DNA of 64,000 nucleotides, from the NCBI RefSeq assembly GCF_023223525.1, contig NZ_JALPRX010000023.1, forward strand, positions 62,001 to 126,000. The letters are read 5' to 3'. The notes beneath the pieces were generated by a model. It was not told the origin of the DNA, ran no database searches, and saw only the letters and a list, made by a program, of their open reading frames with translations. This stretch comes from Roseomonas acroporae (lineage in GTDB: Bacteria > Pseudomonadota > Alphaproteobacteria > Acetobacterales > Acetobacteraceae). The translations under genes and the position numbers were made by a program. Each line of letters opens with the position of its first letter. The stretch's first letter is position 1. Positions 1-11,938 of this stretch are shown here, piece after piece.

Positions 1-2
1 GG

Positions 3-860
3 GAGATGAACGCGATCGTGGCGGAGCGCTGCCCCGGCGCCGTCACCATCGCCGAGGAATCGACGGCCTGGCCCGGCGTCACGGCGCCGCTCGCCGAGGG
101 CGGGCTCGGCTTCACCTACAAGTGGAACATGGGGTGGATGCACGACACGCTCCACTACATGGAGCAGGACCCGGCCTGGCGGAAATACCACCACGGCGAG
201 ATGACCTTCGGCATCGTCTACGCCTGGTCCGAGAAGTTCGTGCTGCCGCTGAGCCATGACGAGGTGGTGCACGGCAAGGGTTCGCTCTACGGCAAGATGC
301 CGGGCGATGCGTGGCAGAAGCTGGCCAACCTGCGCGCCTACTTCTCCTTCATGTGGACGCATCCCGGCCGCAAGCTGCTCTTCATGGGCGGCGAGCTGGC
401 GCAGCCGACGGAGTGGAACCACGATTCGCAGGTGACGTGGCCGCTGCTCGACGATCCCGGCCATGCGGGCGTGCAGAAGCTGGTGCGCGACCTCAACGCG
501 CTCTACCGCGAGGTGCCGGCCTTCCACCGGCTCGACGCCTCGCCGGACGGCTTCCGCTGGGTGGTGGGCGACGACGCGGAGCAGAGCGTCTTCGCCTATC
601 TGCGCCAGGGCGCGGAGGGCGACGCGCCGGCGCTGGTGGTCTGCAACATGACCCCGGTGCCGCGCCACGGCTACCGCGTCGGCGTGCCGCGCGGCGGCTG
701 GTGGCGCGAGGTGCTGAACTCCGACGCCGAGGGCTATGGCGGCAGCAACCTCGGCAATGCCGGCGGCGTCTCGGCGGATGCGCCGGGGACGCACGGCTTC
801 GACCAGTCGCTCTCCCTGGTGCTGCCGCCGCTGGCGACGGTGGTGTTCCTGGCGGAGTAG
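3..860 (+). CDS. glgB: 1,4-alpha-glucan branching enzyme, C-terminal part
   Basis: This is the last 285 residues of a GH13 glycogen branching enzyme, which cuts alpha-1,4 chains and re-attaches them as alpha-1,6 branches. The 5' part lies outside the window, so the nucleophile region is not seen. Visible are the acid/base glutamate block (TIAEEST), the late active-site motif [13 protein letters not shown], the stretch [15 protein letters not shown] and the C-terminal beta-domain ending in [12 protein letters not shown]. The frame is open from the first bases; the methionine at position 6 is internal. It lies upstream of glgX, treZ and malQ, but a reverse-strand gene and a palindromic repeat separate it from them, so it is probably in another transcript. 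Confidence 0.95.
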   Translation, partial: EMNAIVAERCPGAVTIAEESTAWPGVTAPLAEGGLGFTYKWNMGWMHDTLHYMEQDPAWRKYHHGEMTFGIVYAWSEKFVLPLSHDEVVHGKGSLYGKMPGDAWQKLANLRAYFSFMWTHPGRKLLFMGGELAQPTEWNHDSQVTWPLLDDPGHAGVQKLVRDLNALYREVPAFHRLDASPDGFRWVVGDDAEQSVFAYLRQGAEGDAPALVVCNMTPVPRHGYRVGVPRGGWWREVLNSDAEGYGGSNLGNAGGVSADAPGTHGFDQSLSLVLPPLATVVFLAE

Positions 861-953
861 GGGCAGGGTCGGGTCGGGCGGGGGAGGGGACGTCCTCCGC
901 CGCCCGTCGGCGCCGGCCGGGGGGCGCCCGGGGCCGTCCGGTGCCGAAGCGAC

Positions 954-1352
954 CTACCTTCCCTTCGGCGGCACCGTTGCCACCTCGCCGCCCGCCTGCT
1001 TCCAGGCGGTGAAGCCGCCGCCGAGATGGGCGACGTTCTCCAGCCCCATCTCCTGCGCCGTCCGGGTCGCCAGCGCCGAGCGCCAGCCGCTCGCGCAGTA
1101 GAAGACGAATCGCTTCGGCGCCGCGAAGACCGGGCGCGCATAGGGGCTTTCCGGGTCGATCCAGAATTCCAGCATCCCGCGCGGGCAGGGGAAGGCGCCC
1201 GGGATGCTGCCCTCGCGCTCCCGCTCCTTCGCCTCCCGCAGGTCCACGAAGACCACGTCGTCGCGCCCCAGCAGGCCGCGGGCGGCGTCGGCATCGACCG
1301 CCGTCACCTGCGCCTCCGCCTCGGCCAGCAGCGCCTTGTAGCCTTTCCGCAT
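954..1352 (-). CDS. rhodanese-like sulfurtransferase domain protein
   Basis: A 132-residue single-domain rhodanese. The active-site loop is YCASGWRSA with the catalytic cysteine at about residue 86. The N-terminal half carries the family hallmark VFVDLRE, and the end has the typical GGFTAWKQAGGEV. There is no signal peptide, so it is probably cytoplasmic. The start at 1352 is chosen because a strong GGAGGAGGGAGGAAA ribosome site precedes it by a few bases, while longer readings are low-complexity. It converges on glgB and stands alone on its strand. Its sulfur donor and acceptor cannot be told from sequence. Confidence 0.85.
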   Translation of the reverse strand: MRKGYKALLAEAEAQVTAVDADAARGLLGRDDVVFVDLREAKEREREGSIPGAFPCPRGMLEFWIDPESPYARPVFAAPKRFVFYCASGWRSALATRTAQEMGLENVAHLGGGFTAWKQAGGEVATVPPKGR

Positions 1353-1851
1353 CGGTTTCCTCCCTCCTCCCGCCCCTCCTCCCGCGCGCCGCGTCGGTCG
1401 GCGAGGAACGGGTTGCGCGCGCGGGCCGGCGCGGCGTTCCGGGAACGCCGCCGCCGGGTGGTCCACCACCGGCGCCCGCCTGTCCGGCGCCGGCGGGTTC
1501 ATCCCCCGCCTCTCTACCATCCACCCCGTCGGCCCGTCCCGGCGTTCCCACGTCGGGCCGGGGCGGCGGATCACCGCCGTGTCGTGGCAGGCGGGGCAGG
1601 GGGCGCCGCACCGCCGCGAGCCTAGAGCATTTTCAAGCTGAGCGTCCTCGCTCAGCGGCTCGGAAAATGCGAAAAATCAAAGGCTAGAGCCGTTCCGGCC
1701 TGATACAGTCAGGCTGGATCGGCTCTAGCGTCCTCGGCCGCGGCGCGCCCGGTCCTGCCGGCCGGAGGGTGCAAAGGGGCGGTCCGCGATCCCGCGGCGT
1801 GGTGCCACGCCGGGCTTGTCACCCGCGCCGGGCCTTGCTCCTGTCGTCAAC
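1353..1851. other. Intergenic region between the rhodanese gene and glgX
   Basis: About 500 bases without a convincing gene. It holds the upstream region of the rhodanese gene (minus strand), the 107-bp structured repeat at 1622-1728, and the upstream region of glgX. No clear sigma-70 promoter is visible. Open frames on both strands are arginine/proline-rich GC artefacts. Confidence 0.6.
1622..1728 (+). repeat. Dispersed palindromic repeat family 1, copy A
   Basis: A 107-bp element with CTAG at both ends. It contains two hairpins: GCATTTTC paired with GAAAATGC enclosing CTGAGCG/CGCTCAG with a TCCT loop, then a long hairpin from CTAGAGCCG to CGGCTCTAG with a TACAG loop. A second copy lies inverted at 51173-51280. 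In that copy the inner 7-bp stem differs at two pairs, both compensated. This suggests selection on the folded nucleic acid or palindrome. No coding capacity is seen. Confidence 0.85.
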
Positions 1852-4085
<2,234 letters not shown>

Positions 4086-4110
<25 letters not shown>

Positions 4111-5870
4111 GCTGGGGGGCGACTCTGCTGTCCGACCGCGAGACGCGCTTCCGTCTCTGGGCGCCGGACGGCGTGGGCGTGGCGCTGGAGGTGGAGGGGC
4201 GCGCCCCGCAGCCGATGCGGGCCGAGGGCGAGGGCTGGTACGCGGCGACCGCCCCGGTGGGCGCGGGGGCGCGCTACAAATTCCGCGTCTCGCCGGACCT
4301 GTCCGTGCCGGACCCCGCCTCGCGCTTCCAGGCGGGCGACGTGCACGACGCCTCGGTGGTGGTCGATCCCGCCGCCCATCGCTGGAAGCATCCGGAATGG
4401 CGCGGCCGGCCCTGGCACGAGACGGTGCTCTACGAGCTGCATGCCGGCGCCTGCGGCGGCTTCGCGGGCATCGAGGCGATGCTGCCGCGCCTCGCGGCGC
4501 TCGGCGTCACCGCCGTCGAGCTGATGCCGATCGCCGACTTCCCGGGGCGGCGCAACTGGGGCTACGACGGCGTGCTGCCCTACGCGCCGGATGCCGCGCT
4601 CGGCACGCCGGAGGCGCTGAAGTCCCTCGTCGATGCCGCGCACGGCCACGGGCTGATGATCTTCCTCGACGTGGTGTACAACCACTTCGGCCCGGACGGC
4701 GCCTACCTGCATGCCTTCGCGAAGCCCTTCTTCGACGAGGGCGTCCACACGCCCTGGGGCGCCGCGATCGACTTCCGCAAGGCGCCCGTGCGCGCCTTCT
4801 TCGAGGAGAACGCGCTCTACTGGCTGAACGAGTACCGCTTCGACGGGCTGCGCCTCGACGCCGTGCACGCCATCGCCGAGCAGTCCTGGCTCGACCACCT
4901 CGCCGCCCGCATCCGGCGCGAGATCACGGATCGCGAGGTCCATCTCGTGCTGGAGAACGAGGCGAACACCGCGAGCAGGCTGCGCGCCGGACCCGGCGCC
5001 CCCGGCTTCGACGCGCAGTGGAACGACGACGGCCACAACATCCTGCACCCGCTGCTGACCGGCGAGCGCGACGCCTACTACGGCGACTTCGCCGATGACG
5101 GCGCGGCCAAGCTCGCCGTGGCGCTGCGCGAGGGCTTCCTGTTCCAGGGGCAGGAATCGGCGAATCTCGGCCATGCGCGGGGCGAGCCCTCGGCGCACCT
5201 GCCGCCGACGGCCTTCGTGCTGTTCCTGCAGAACCACGACCAGGTGGGCAACCGCGCCTTCGGCGAGCGCCTCGCCGCCCTGGCCCCGCCCGAGGCGCTG
5301 AACGCCGCCACCGCGCTGCTGCTGCTCTCGCCGCAGATCCCGATGCTGTTCATGGGCGAGGAGTGGGGCGCCACCGCGCCCTTCCTGTTCTTCACCGACC
5401 ACCACGGCGAGCTGGCCGGTCTGGTGCGCGAGGGGCGGCGCAGGGAATTCGCCAGGTTCGCCGCCTTCAGGGACCCGGAGAAGCGCGAGCGCATCCCCGA
5501 TCCCAACGCGGAGAGGACGTTCACCGACAGCATCCCGGACCCGGCCGAGGCGGCGCGGGAGCCGCACGCCGCGATCCTCGCGCTGCACCGGCGCCTGCTG
5601 GCGCTGCGCCGCGCCGAGATCGTCCCGCGCCTGCCCGGCGCCGCCGCGCTGGACGCCGGGGCGGTGGGGGAGAAGGCGGTGGCGGCGCGCTGGCGGCTCG
5701 GCGACGGGGCCGTGCTGACCCTCGCCGTCAACCTCGGCGCCGGGGCCGTGCCCTGCGCTCCGCGCCCCGGGCCCCTGCTGTTCGAGACCACGCCCGGCGC
5801 CGCGTCGGCCCTCGGCAAGGGCACGCTGCCGGCCTACACCACCGTTGCCCTGCTGGAACCAGCCCGATGA
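4086..5870 (+). CDS. treZ: malto-oligosyltrehalose trehalohydrolase
   Basis: 594 residues, the usual length for TreZ. It cleaves trehalose from maltooligosyltrehalose, the second step of the TreY-TreZ route from glycogen to trehalose. An N-terminal E-set domain (TRFRLWAPDGVGVALEVEG) is followed by a GH13 barrel with ALGVTAVELMPIADFPG, IFLDVVYNHFGPDG, FDGLRLDAVHAI (nucleophile Asp), HLVLENEAN (Glu) and LQNHDQVGNRAFGE. It starts inside the end of glgX and its stop overlaps the malQ start (ATGA), so translation is coupled on both sides. The partner enzyme TreY is not encoded in the window. Confidence 0.95.
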
Positions 5871-7936
5871 CCGATTCCGCCCTGCACGCGCTCGCCGAGG
5901 AGGCCGGCATCAGCGTCGAATGGCGCGACGTGCGCGGCGAGACGCACACCGTCGCGCCGGAGACGCTGCGCCGCGTGCTCGCCGCCCTCGGCATCGACGC
6001 CGACCGGCCGGAGGAGGCGCGCGCCGGCCTGCGCGCGGATGCCGGGCGGCTGCCGCCGCTGCTGACCTGCCCGGTCGGCCCGGACGGCGTCGCCATCCCC
6101 GGCGCCGTGCCAGGCCATCGCTTCCGGCTGCACATGCAGGACGGGCTGCTGGTGGAGGGCCGGATGGAGACCGGCTGGGGCGGCGAGGCGCGGCTGCCGG
6201 CGCAGCGCGAGCCCGGCTACCACCGGCTGGAGCTGGATGGCGGGCATACCACCATCGCCGTGGCGCCCGCGCGCTGCTTCACCCTGGCGGACGCGGCGGC
6301 GGCCCAGGGCGGGAGGCGGGGAGGGGAGGATGGCCGGCACGGCGCCCGTTCCTGGGGGCTGGCGGCGCAGCTCTACGCGCTGCGCCGGCGCGGGGATGGC
6401 GGCATCGGCGACCTCACCGGCCTCGCCCAGCTCGCCCGGGCGGCGGCGCGTCGCGGCGCCGAGGCGGTGGCGATGTCGCCGCTGCATGCGCCCTTCGCGG
6501 CGGATACCGGCAAGTACGGGCCCTACGCGCCTTCCACCCGGCTCTGGCTCAATGCCCTGCACGCCGATCCCGAGGCGGCGCTCGGCGATCTGCCGGCCTT
6601 CGGCGATCCGGCGCTGGAGGCCGCGCCGCTGGTGGACTGGCAGGCGGCCGCGGCGGCCAAGTACGCCCGGCTGCGCCGGCTGTTCGACGCCCACATCGAC
6701 CACCCGGACTTCGTCACCTTCCGCAGCCTCGCCGGCGCCACGCTGGAGGACCATGCGCGCTTCGAGGCGCTGCACGCGCACTTCTACGGCGCCGACCCGG
6801 CGCGCTGGCACTGGCGGAGCTGGCCGGACGGGTTCGGCGCGCCGGACGCGCCCGGCGTCGTGCGCTTCGCGCGCGACCATGCGCGCGAGATCGCCTTCCA
6901 CGCCTTCTGCCAGTGGCTGGCCGACGCCTCGCTCCAGGCGGCGCAGAAGGCGGCGCGGGAGGCGGGCATGGCGGTGGGGCTGATCGCCGACCTCGCCGTG
7001 GGCACCGACGGCGGCGGCAGCCACGCCTGGTCGCGCCAGCGGGAGATCCTGCCCGGCCTTTCCGTCGGCGCGCCGCCCGACATCTTCTCGCCGCTCGGGC
7101 AGGACTGGGGGCTGACCGCCTTCTCGCCGCGCGAGATGCGCCTCGGCGGCTTCACCGCCTTCGTCGAGCTGCTGCGCGCCGGCTTCCGCCACGCGGGCGG
7201 CATCCGCGTGGACCATGCCATGGGCCTCGCCCGGCTCTGGGTGGTGCCGCAGGGCGGCACGGCGCGGGACGGGGCCTATCTGCGCTTCCCGCTGGAGGAC
7301 CTGCTGCGGCTGCTGTCGCTCGAATCGCACCGGCACCGGGCGATCGTCATCGGCGAGGACCTCGGCACCGTGCCGGAAGGTTTCAACGAGCGGATCGCGC
7401 GGGCGGGCATCCTCGGCATGCGCGTGCTCTGGTTCGAGCGCCGCCGGGACGACAGCTTCACGCCGCCCGCCGAGTGGACGCCCGAGGCCGTCGCCATGAC
7501 CACGACGCACGACCTGCCCACGGCGGCCGGCTGGTGGGAGGGGCGCGACATCGGCTGGCGCGAGCGGCTCGGCCTGTTCGGCGAGGACCACGCCGTCGCG
7601 GAGCGGGAGCGCGCGACGCGTGCCGAGGACCGGCAGGGGCTGTGGCGCGCCTTCCTCGAGAGCGGCACCGTGACCACCGACGCACCGCCGGCGGGGAACG
7701 GCGCGCCGGTCGCGGCGGCGGCCATCGCGCACACGGGCGCGGCCGCCTGCGCGCTGGCGCTGATCCCGGTCGAGGACGTGCTGGCCCTGCCGGAGCAGCC
7801 CAACCTGCCCGGCACGCTGGACGAGCACCCGAACTGGCGCCGCCGGCTGCCGGGCGAGGCGGCGACGCTGCTCGACCCGCCCGAGGTCGGGGTACGGCTG
7901 GAGGGGCTGGTGGAGGCGCGCCGTCGGGTCGGCTGA
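5867..7936 (+). CDS. malQ: 4-alpha-glucanotransferase (amylomaltase, GH77)
   Basis: 689 residues. It transfers maltooligosaccharide segments between alpha-1,4 glucans and releases glucose. An N-terminal alpha-helical region (residues about 1-60), common in long proteobacterial MalQ, is followed by a GH77 barrel with SPLHAPFAADTGKYGPYAPS, HAGGIRVDHAMGLARLW (nucleophile Asp), VIGEDLGTVPEGF and MTTTHDLPTAAGWW. The start overlaps the treZ stop by four bases (ATGA). It is the last gene of the glgX-treZ-malQ unit; the next gene on the strand is unrelated and 211 bp away. Confidence 0.95.
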   Translation: MTDSALHALAEEAGISVEWRDVRGETHTVAPETLRRVLAALGIDADRPEEARAGLRADAGRLPPLLTCPVGPDGVAIPGAVPGHRFRLHMQDGLLVEGRMETGWGGEARLPAQREPGYHRLELDGGHTTIAVAPARCFTLADAAAAQGGRRGGEDGRHGARSWGLAAQLYALRRRGDGGIGDLTGLAQLARAAARRGAEAVAMSPLHAPFAADTGKYGPYAPSTRLWLNALHADPEAALGDLPAFGDPALEAAPLVDWQAAAAAKYARLRRLFDAHIDHPDFVTFRSLAGATLEDHARFEALHAHFYGADPARWHWRSWPDGFGAPDAPGVVRFARDHAREIAFHAFCQWLADASLQAAQKAAREAGMAVGLIADLAVGTDGGGSHAWSRQREILPGLSVGAPPDIFSPLGQDWGLTAFSPREMRLGGFTAFVELLRAGFRHAGGIRVDHAMGLARLWVVPQGGTARDGAYLRFPLEDLLRLLSLESHRHRAIVIGEDLGTVPEGFNERIARAGILGMRVLWFERRRDDSFTPPAEWTPEAVAMTTTHDLPTAAGWWEGRDIGWRERLGLFGEDHAVAERERATRAEDRQGLWRAFLESGTVTTDAPPAGNGAPVAAAAIAHTGAAACALALIPVEDVLALPEQPNLPGTLDEHPNWRRRLPGEAATLLDPPEVGVRLEGLVEARRRVG

Positions 7937-8147
7937 CGCGCCCGACGGCGATGGGGCCATGGCCGCGGCGGCACGGTCGCCGGGCCCCCTTCGCCCTCCC
8001 GCCCGGGAGTTCCGGCCCGGCGGCGGAGGGGCACACCCCTGGTTGCTGAAATGATTGTTGCCATCCCGCCGGGTTGTATCCGATAGGTCTTCTGCCCGGT
8101 CGCGCCCGCTGAGCCCGGCGGGGCTGGCATGCCGGATCCGTGGTGGA

Positions 8148-9392
8148 ATGACCTTCGATCTCTCGACCCTGCTCGCGGTCGCCCTGCTGGTGGTGCTGAT
8201 GACCACCAGCGCCTGCCTGCTGGCCTGGCTGCAGGACCGCCGGGATCTCGCCATGCTCGACATGGCGCTGGCGAACCTCGCCATCGGCGGCGGCGCCCTG
8301 GCCCGCGCCGTGCTGCCGGCGCAGACGGCGGTGCCGGTGGGGAATTGCGGGATCCTGATCGCCTGCGGGCTGATCTGGTCGGCCTCCCGGCGGATGCAGT
8401 CCTCGACGCGGCTGGCCTACGCGCCGCCCCCGCTGCTGCCCACCGGGCTGCTGCCGCTGATCGCCCTGCCGTTCTGGGGGGCGGCCTGCCTGCTGCCGGA
8501 GGCCGTGGCCGGCATCAACCCGCGCATGCTGGCCGGCAACCTGCTCGTGCTCGGGCTGCTGGTCGGGGCGTTGCAGGAATTGCGGGCGACCATGCGGGAG
8601 CGGACGCCGGCGGAATGGTGGCTGTGCGCCCTGTTCGGATTCGCCATCCTGTTCGTCGGCTACCGCGTGGCGCACGCCCTGTTCGCGCCGCAGGCGGCCG
8701 AGGCGGGGCCGCCCGAGGCGGGGAGCGCCTTCGTGCCGACCATCCTCGGCGGCCTCGTCTTCATGCTGCTGGCGAGCTTCGGCATGGTCTCGATGGCGCG
8801 CGAGCGGGCGGAACGGCGCCACCAGAACGATGCGCGCCTCGACGCGCTGACCGGTCTCGGCAACCGCCGGGCCTTCGACGAGGCGCTGTGGCGGCTCTTC
8901 GCCCGCAGCCGGCGCCGTGGCCGGCCGCTCTCGCTGCTGCTGATCGATATCGACACCTTCAAGGCCTACAACGACCGCTACGGGCACCCCGAGGGCGATG
9001 CCTGCCTGCGCGCGGTGGGGCGCGCCCTGGCCAGGGCGCTGCACGGAATCGGCCTCGCGCTGCGCTACGGCGGCGAGGAATTCGCGGTGCTGCTGCCCGG
9101 CAGCGGCACCGAGGCGGCGCTGGAGGTGGCGGAACGGCTGCGCCTTGCCGTGCGCGCGCTCGACCGGCCGCATGCCGGCGCCGCCGCCGGGGTGGTGACG
9201 ATCAGCCTGGGGCTCGCCACTGCCCCGGCGCGCGGCGGGGCCACGCCGGCCGGCCTGGTGAACGCGGCGGACCGGGCGCTGTACCGCGCCAAGCGGGAAG
9301 GCCGCGACCGTGTCTGCCACGAGGAGCGGCCCGCCGCGCCCGAGGAGGCCGGCGAGCCGCGCGTGCTGCGCGCCTCGAAGCTGCCGGGCTGA
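8148..9392 (+). CDS. membrane-bound diguanylate cyclase (GGDEF domain)
   Basis: 414 residues. The first ~230 form about six or seven hydrophobic segments, a membrane sensor of no family I recognise. A GGDEF domain follows, with LDALTGLGNRRAFDEALW, the metal-binding LLIDIDTFKAYND and an intact active site YGGEEFAV, so c-di-GMP synthesis is likely. The inhibitory RxxD site is absent (HGIG at that place), suggesting weak product inhibition. The ATG at 8148 is chosen because the hydrophobic segment starts at once; earlier in-frame residues are arginine-rich. It is a second c-di-GMP enzyme besides the REC-GGDEF-EAL protein at 39676-41820. Confidence 0.9.
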   Translation: MTFDLSTLLAVALLVVLMTTSACLLAWLQDRRDLAMLDMALANLAIGGGALARAVLPAQTAVPVGNCGILIACGLIWSASRRMQSSTRLAYAPPPLLPTGLLPLIALPFWGAACLLPEAVAGINPRMLAGNLLVLGLLVGALQELRATMRERTPAEWWLCALFGFAILFVGYRVAHALFAPQAAEAGPPEAGSAFVPTILGGLVFMLLASFGMVSMARERAERRHQNDARLDALTGLGNRRAFDEALWRLFARSRRRGRPLSLLLIDIDTFKAYNDRYGHPEGDACLRAVGRALARALHGIGLALRYGGEEFAVLLPGSGTEAALEVAERLRLAVRALDRPHAGAAAGVVTISLGLATAPARGGATPAGLVNAADRALYRAKREGRDRVCHEERPAAPEEAGEPRVLRASKLPG

Positions 9393-9527
9393 CGGCCGCC
9401 GCGGCGGGTCGGGGCGCGGGGCGGCGCCGGGCCGGGCGCGGGACGGTCCCGGCGGCCGGCGAGACGCGTTGACCGGCGCGGGATGCGCCCCCAGCATGCC
9501 CTTTCCCACGAAGGAAGACCGGGACGC

Positions 9528-10562
9528 ATGCGCAGACGCTTCAGCCTCGCCTCGAGCCTCGCCGCGCTGGCCGCCACCGCCTGGCTCGGCATCGCCACGC
9601 CGGCGCAGGCCGCCGGCACGCTCGATGCCGTCAAGGCACGCGGCATCCTCAACTGCGGCGTCAACGTCGGCGCCGCCGGCTTCTCGATGCCCGACAGCCA
9701 GGGCGTCTGGCGCGGCCTCGACGCCGATCTCTGCCGCGCCACCGCCGCCGCCGTGCTGGGCGATGCCAACAAGGTGCGCTTCCTGCCGCTCACCGCGCAG
9801 CAGCGCTTCACCGCGGCGCAGGCCGGCGAGATCGACGTGCTGTTCCGCCAGACCACGCTCACCCTCTCGCGCGACACCACGCTCGGGCTGCGCATGGTCC
9901 ACGTCTACCTCTACGACGGGCACGGCTTCATGGTGCGGCGCGACGCCAACCTGCGCAGCATCAACGACCTGCGCGACGCCACGATCTGCCTGATGCAGGG
10001 CACCACCAACGAGGCGGTGACGGCGGACTGGGCGCGCACCAACAACATCCCGATCCGTCCGGTGCTGTTCGACCGGCTGGACAACGCGGCCGGCGCGCTG
10101 TTCGCCGGACGCTGCGACGCGCTGGGGACGGACGCGACGCAGCTCGCCTCGGCCCGCTCCACCGCGCCCAATCCGAACGACTACGTGATCCTGCCCGAGC
10201 GCATCTCGAAGGAGCCCTACGGCCCGGTGGTGCGCCGCGACGACCCCGAATGGTTCGACGTGATCCGCTGGGTGGTGATGGGGCTGATCTCGGCCGAGGA
10301 GCTGGGCGTCACCCAGGCCAACGTCGCCGAGCAGCGCGGCAGCAGCAACCCGGAGATCCGGCGCCTGCTCGGCGTCACGCCCGATACCGGGCAGTGGCTG
10401 AAGCTGCCGCAGGACTGGGGCTTCCAGATGATCCGGCAGGTCGGCAACTACGCCGACCTCTACAACCGCAACATCGGCCCGAACACGCCGCTCGGCCTCC
10501 CGCGCGGCATGAACGACCTGTGGACCCGCGGCGGCCTGCTCTACGCCTGGCCGCTGCGCTGA
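9528..10562 (+). CDS. amino-acid ABC transporter substrate-binding protein (AapJ type)
   Basis: 344 residues, family 3 solute-binding protein. A signal peptide (RRRFSLASS ... ATPAQA|AG) directs it to the periplasm. The opening GTLDAVKARGILNCGVN and the motif WRGLDADLCRATAAAVLGD are typical of the general L-amino-acid binding protein AapJ/BztA. The start at 9528 has GGAAG ten bases upstream. No permease or ATPase genes (aapQMP) lie nearby, so it is either an orphan receptor or works with a transporter elsewhere. Confidence 0.9.
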   Translation: MRRRFSLASSLAALAATAWLGIATPAQAAGTLDAVKARGILNCGVNVGAAGFSMPDSQGVWRGLDADLCRATAAAVLGDANKVRFLPLTAQQRFTAAQAGEIDVLFRQTTLTLSRDTTLGLRMVHVYLYDGHGFMVRRDANLRSINDLRDATICLMQGTTNEAVTADWARTNNIPIRPVLFDRLDNAAGALFAGRCDALGTDATQLASARSTAPNPNDYVILPERISKEPYGPVVRRDDPEWFDVIRWVVMGLISAEELGVTQANVAEQRGSSNPEIRRLLGVTPDTGQWLKLPQDWGFQMIRQVGNYADLYNRNIGPNTPLGLPRGMNDLWTRGGLLYAWPLR

Positions 10563-10634
10563 CGCGCTGCCGGAGCCGCGCGCCGCTCCCGGCGGGGCGG
10601 CGTGGATTCCTGGCGCTTCCCGCGACACCGGCGT

Positions 10635-10693
10635 GGTAGAGCGGATCGCCGGAGGACGGGCATGCCCGAAGGCGTGAAGCCGCGCCGGAAACA
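10635..10693 (+). repeat. Dispersed intergenic repeat family 3, copy A
   Basis: About 59 bp with the shared core GAGCGGATCGCCG, then a small palindrome (CGGGCATGCCCG), then GGCGTGAAGCCGCGCCGGAAACA. Related copies are at 20914-20972 (inverted) and, more diverged, 30046-30100. All three are intergenic, so it is a dispersed element and not part of a gene, although it contains an ATG followed by a short open frame. Confidence 0.6.
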
Positions 10694-10825
10694 GGGACCG
10701 GCGAAAGGCGGCGGTCCCGGCCGGACCGCGGCCTGCGCCCGGGGTCGCCGTCGTCGGTGGCCGCCGACCGGCCCGGCGAGGCCGGCGGCGGGACCACGGC
10801 CAGGAAACGGGGGAGGAAAGCCGCG

Positions 10826-11863
10826 ATGGCGGAGGAGAGGACGGGCGGCGGCGCGGTTTCGCGGCGCCGGGCGCTCGGCATGGCGGCCCTGGCCGCCGGG
10901 ACCGGCATGGCGACGGGCACCGGCCGGAGCGGGCGGGCGCTGGCGCAGCAGGGCGGCCAGCGCGCCGCGTGGCCGACGCAGCCCGTGCGCTACATCAACG
11001 TCTTCCCGCCGGGCGCGGCCACCGACATCCTCTCGCGGATCTGGTGCGCGCGGATGAGCGAGGTCACCGGCCAGCAATTCGTGGTCGAGAACCGCAGCGG
11101 CTCCGGCGGCACGGTGGGGCAGGCGGCGATCGCCCGCAGCCCGGCCGACGGCTATACGATCGGCCTCGGCAGCGTCGCCTCGCTGGCGATCGCGCCCAGC
11201 CTGTACCCGAGCCTGCCCTACGACGCGGGGCGCGACTTCACCTTCGTCTCGGGCCTGTGGAAGCTGCCCAACCTGCTGATCCTCAACAACGAGGTGCCGG
11301 CGCGCAGCGTGCCGGAGCTGATCGACCTGCTGCGGCGCAACCCGGGCCGCTACTCCTACGCCTCGTCGGGCTCCGGCACGACGGTCCACCTGTCGGGCGA
11401 GATGTTCAAGCGCATGGCGGGGGTGGACATGGTGCACGTGCCCTATCGCGGCAGCGCCCCGGCCACGGTGGACCTGCTGGCCGGGCGGGTGCACATGATC
11501 TTCGACAACATCACCGGCGCGCTGAACCACGCGCGGGAGGGCAAGGTGCGGGCGCTGGCCGTGACGGCGGCTGAGCGCAGCCCGGTGGCGCCCGACCTGC
11601 CCACCATCGCGGAATTCCTGCCGGGCTACGAGATCACCTCCTGGGGCAGCGTGGTGGGGCCGCCCGGGCTGCCGCCGGCCGCGGTGGAACGGCTCTCGGC
11701 CCTGACGCGGCAGGTGCTGGCCGACCCCGACTTCGCCCGCAGCTACCACGAGAACGGGGCGACGACCTGGTGGACCACGCCGGCGGAGCTGGCCGGGTTC
11801 CGCGGCGACCAGGAGCGGCGCTTCGCCGAGCTCATCAGGGCCTCCGGGGCGCGGGTGGATTGA
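10826..11863 (+). CDS. Bug/TctC-family tripartite tricarboxylate receptor
   Basis: 345 residues, periplasmic solute-binding protein. The N-terminus has a Tat-like SRRRALG followed by a hydrophobic stretch and ALAQQ. The mature part shows family signatures: IARSPADGYTIGLG, VHVPYRGSAPATVDLLAGRV and VVGPPGLPP. An excellent GGGAGGAAAG ribosome site supports this start. There are no TctA/TctB membrane genes beside it, as is usual for the many orphan Bug receptors in Acetobacteraceae and Burkholderiales. The ligand cannot be inferred. Confidence 0.9.
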   Translation: MAEERTGGGAVSRRRALGMAALAAGTGMATGTGRSGRALAQQGGQRAAWPTQPVRYINVFPPGAATDILSRIWCARMSEVTGQQFVVENRSGSGGTVGQAAIARSPADGYTIGLGSVASLAIAPSLYPSLPYDAGRDFTFVSGLWKLPNLLILNNEVPARSVPELIDLLRRNPGRYSYASSGSGTTVHLSGEMFKRMAGVDMVHVPYRGSAPATVDLLAGRVHMIFDNITGALNHAREGKVRALAVTAAERSPVAPDLPTIAEFLPGYEITSWGSVVGPPGLPPAAVERLSALTRQVLADPDFARSYHENGATTWWTTPAELAGFRGDQERRFAELIRASGARVD

Positions 11864-11938
11864 TCCGGGCGGCGTGACCCTCCGGACCCGTCCGGACGGG
11901 AAGGCGGGGTCCCGAAGGGGGCTCCGCCCGCCCGCCCG

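Noticed and set aside
1622-1728. The 107-bp palindromic element as an insertion sequence or MITE
   Set aside because: No transposase, no clear terminal inverted repeats beyond the hairpins, and no target-site duplication shared by both copies; kept as a dispersed structured repeat.
10661-10825. A short gene starting at the ATG inside repeat family 3
   Set aside because: The start belongs to the dispersed repeat, and the frame is Arg/Gly/Pro-rich with no ribosome site.
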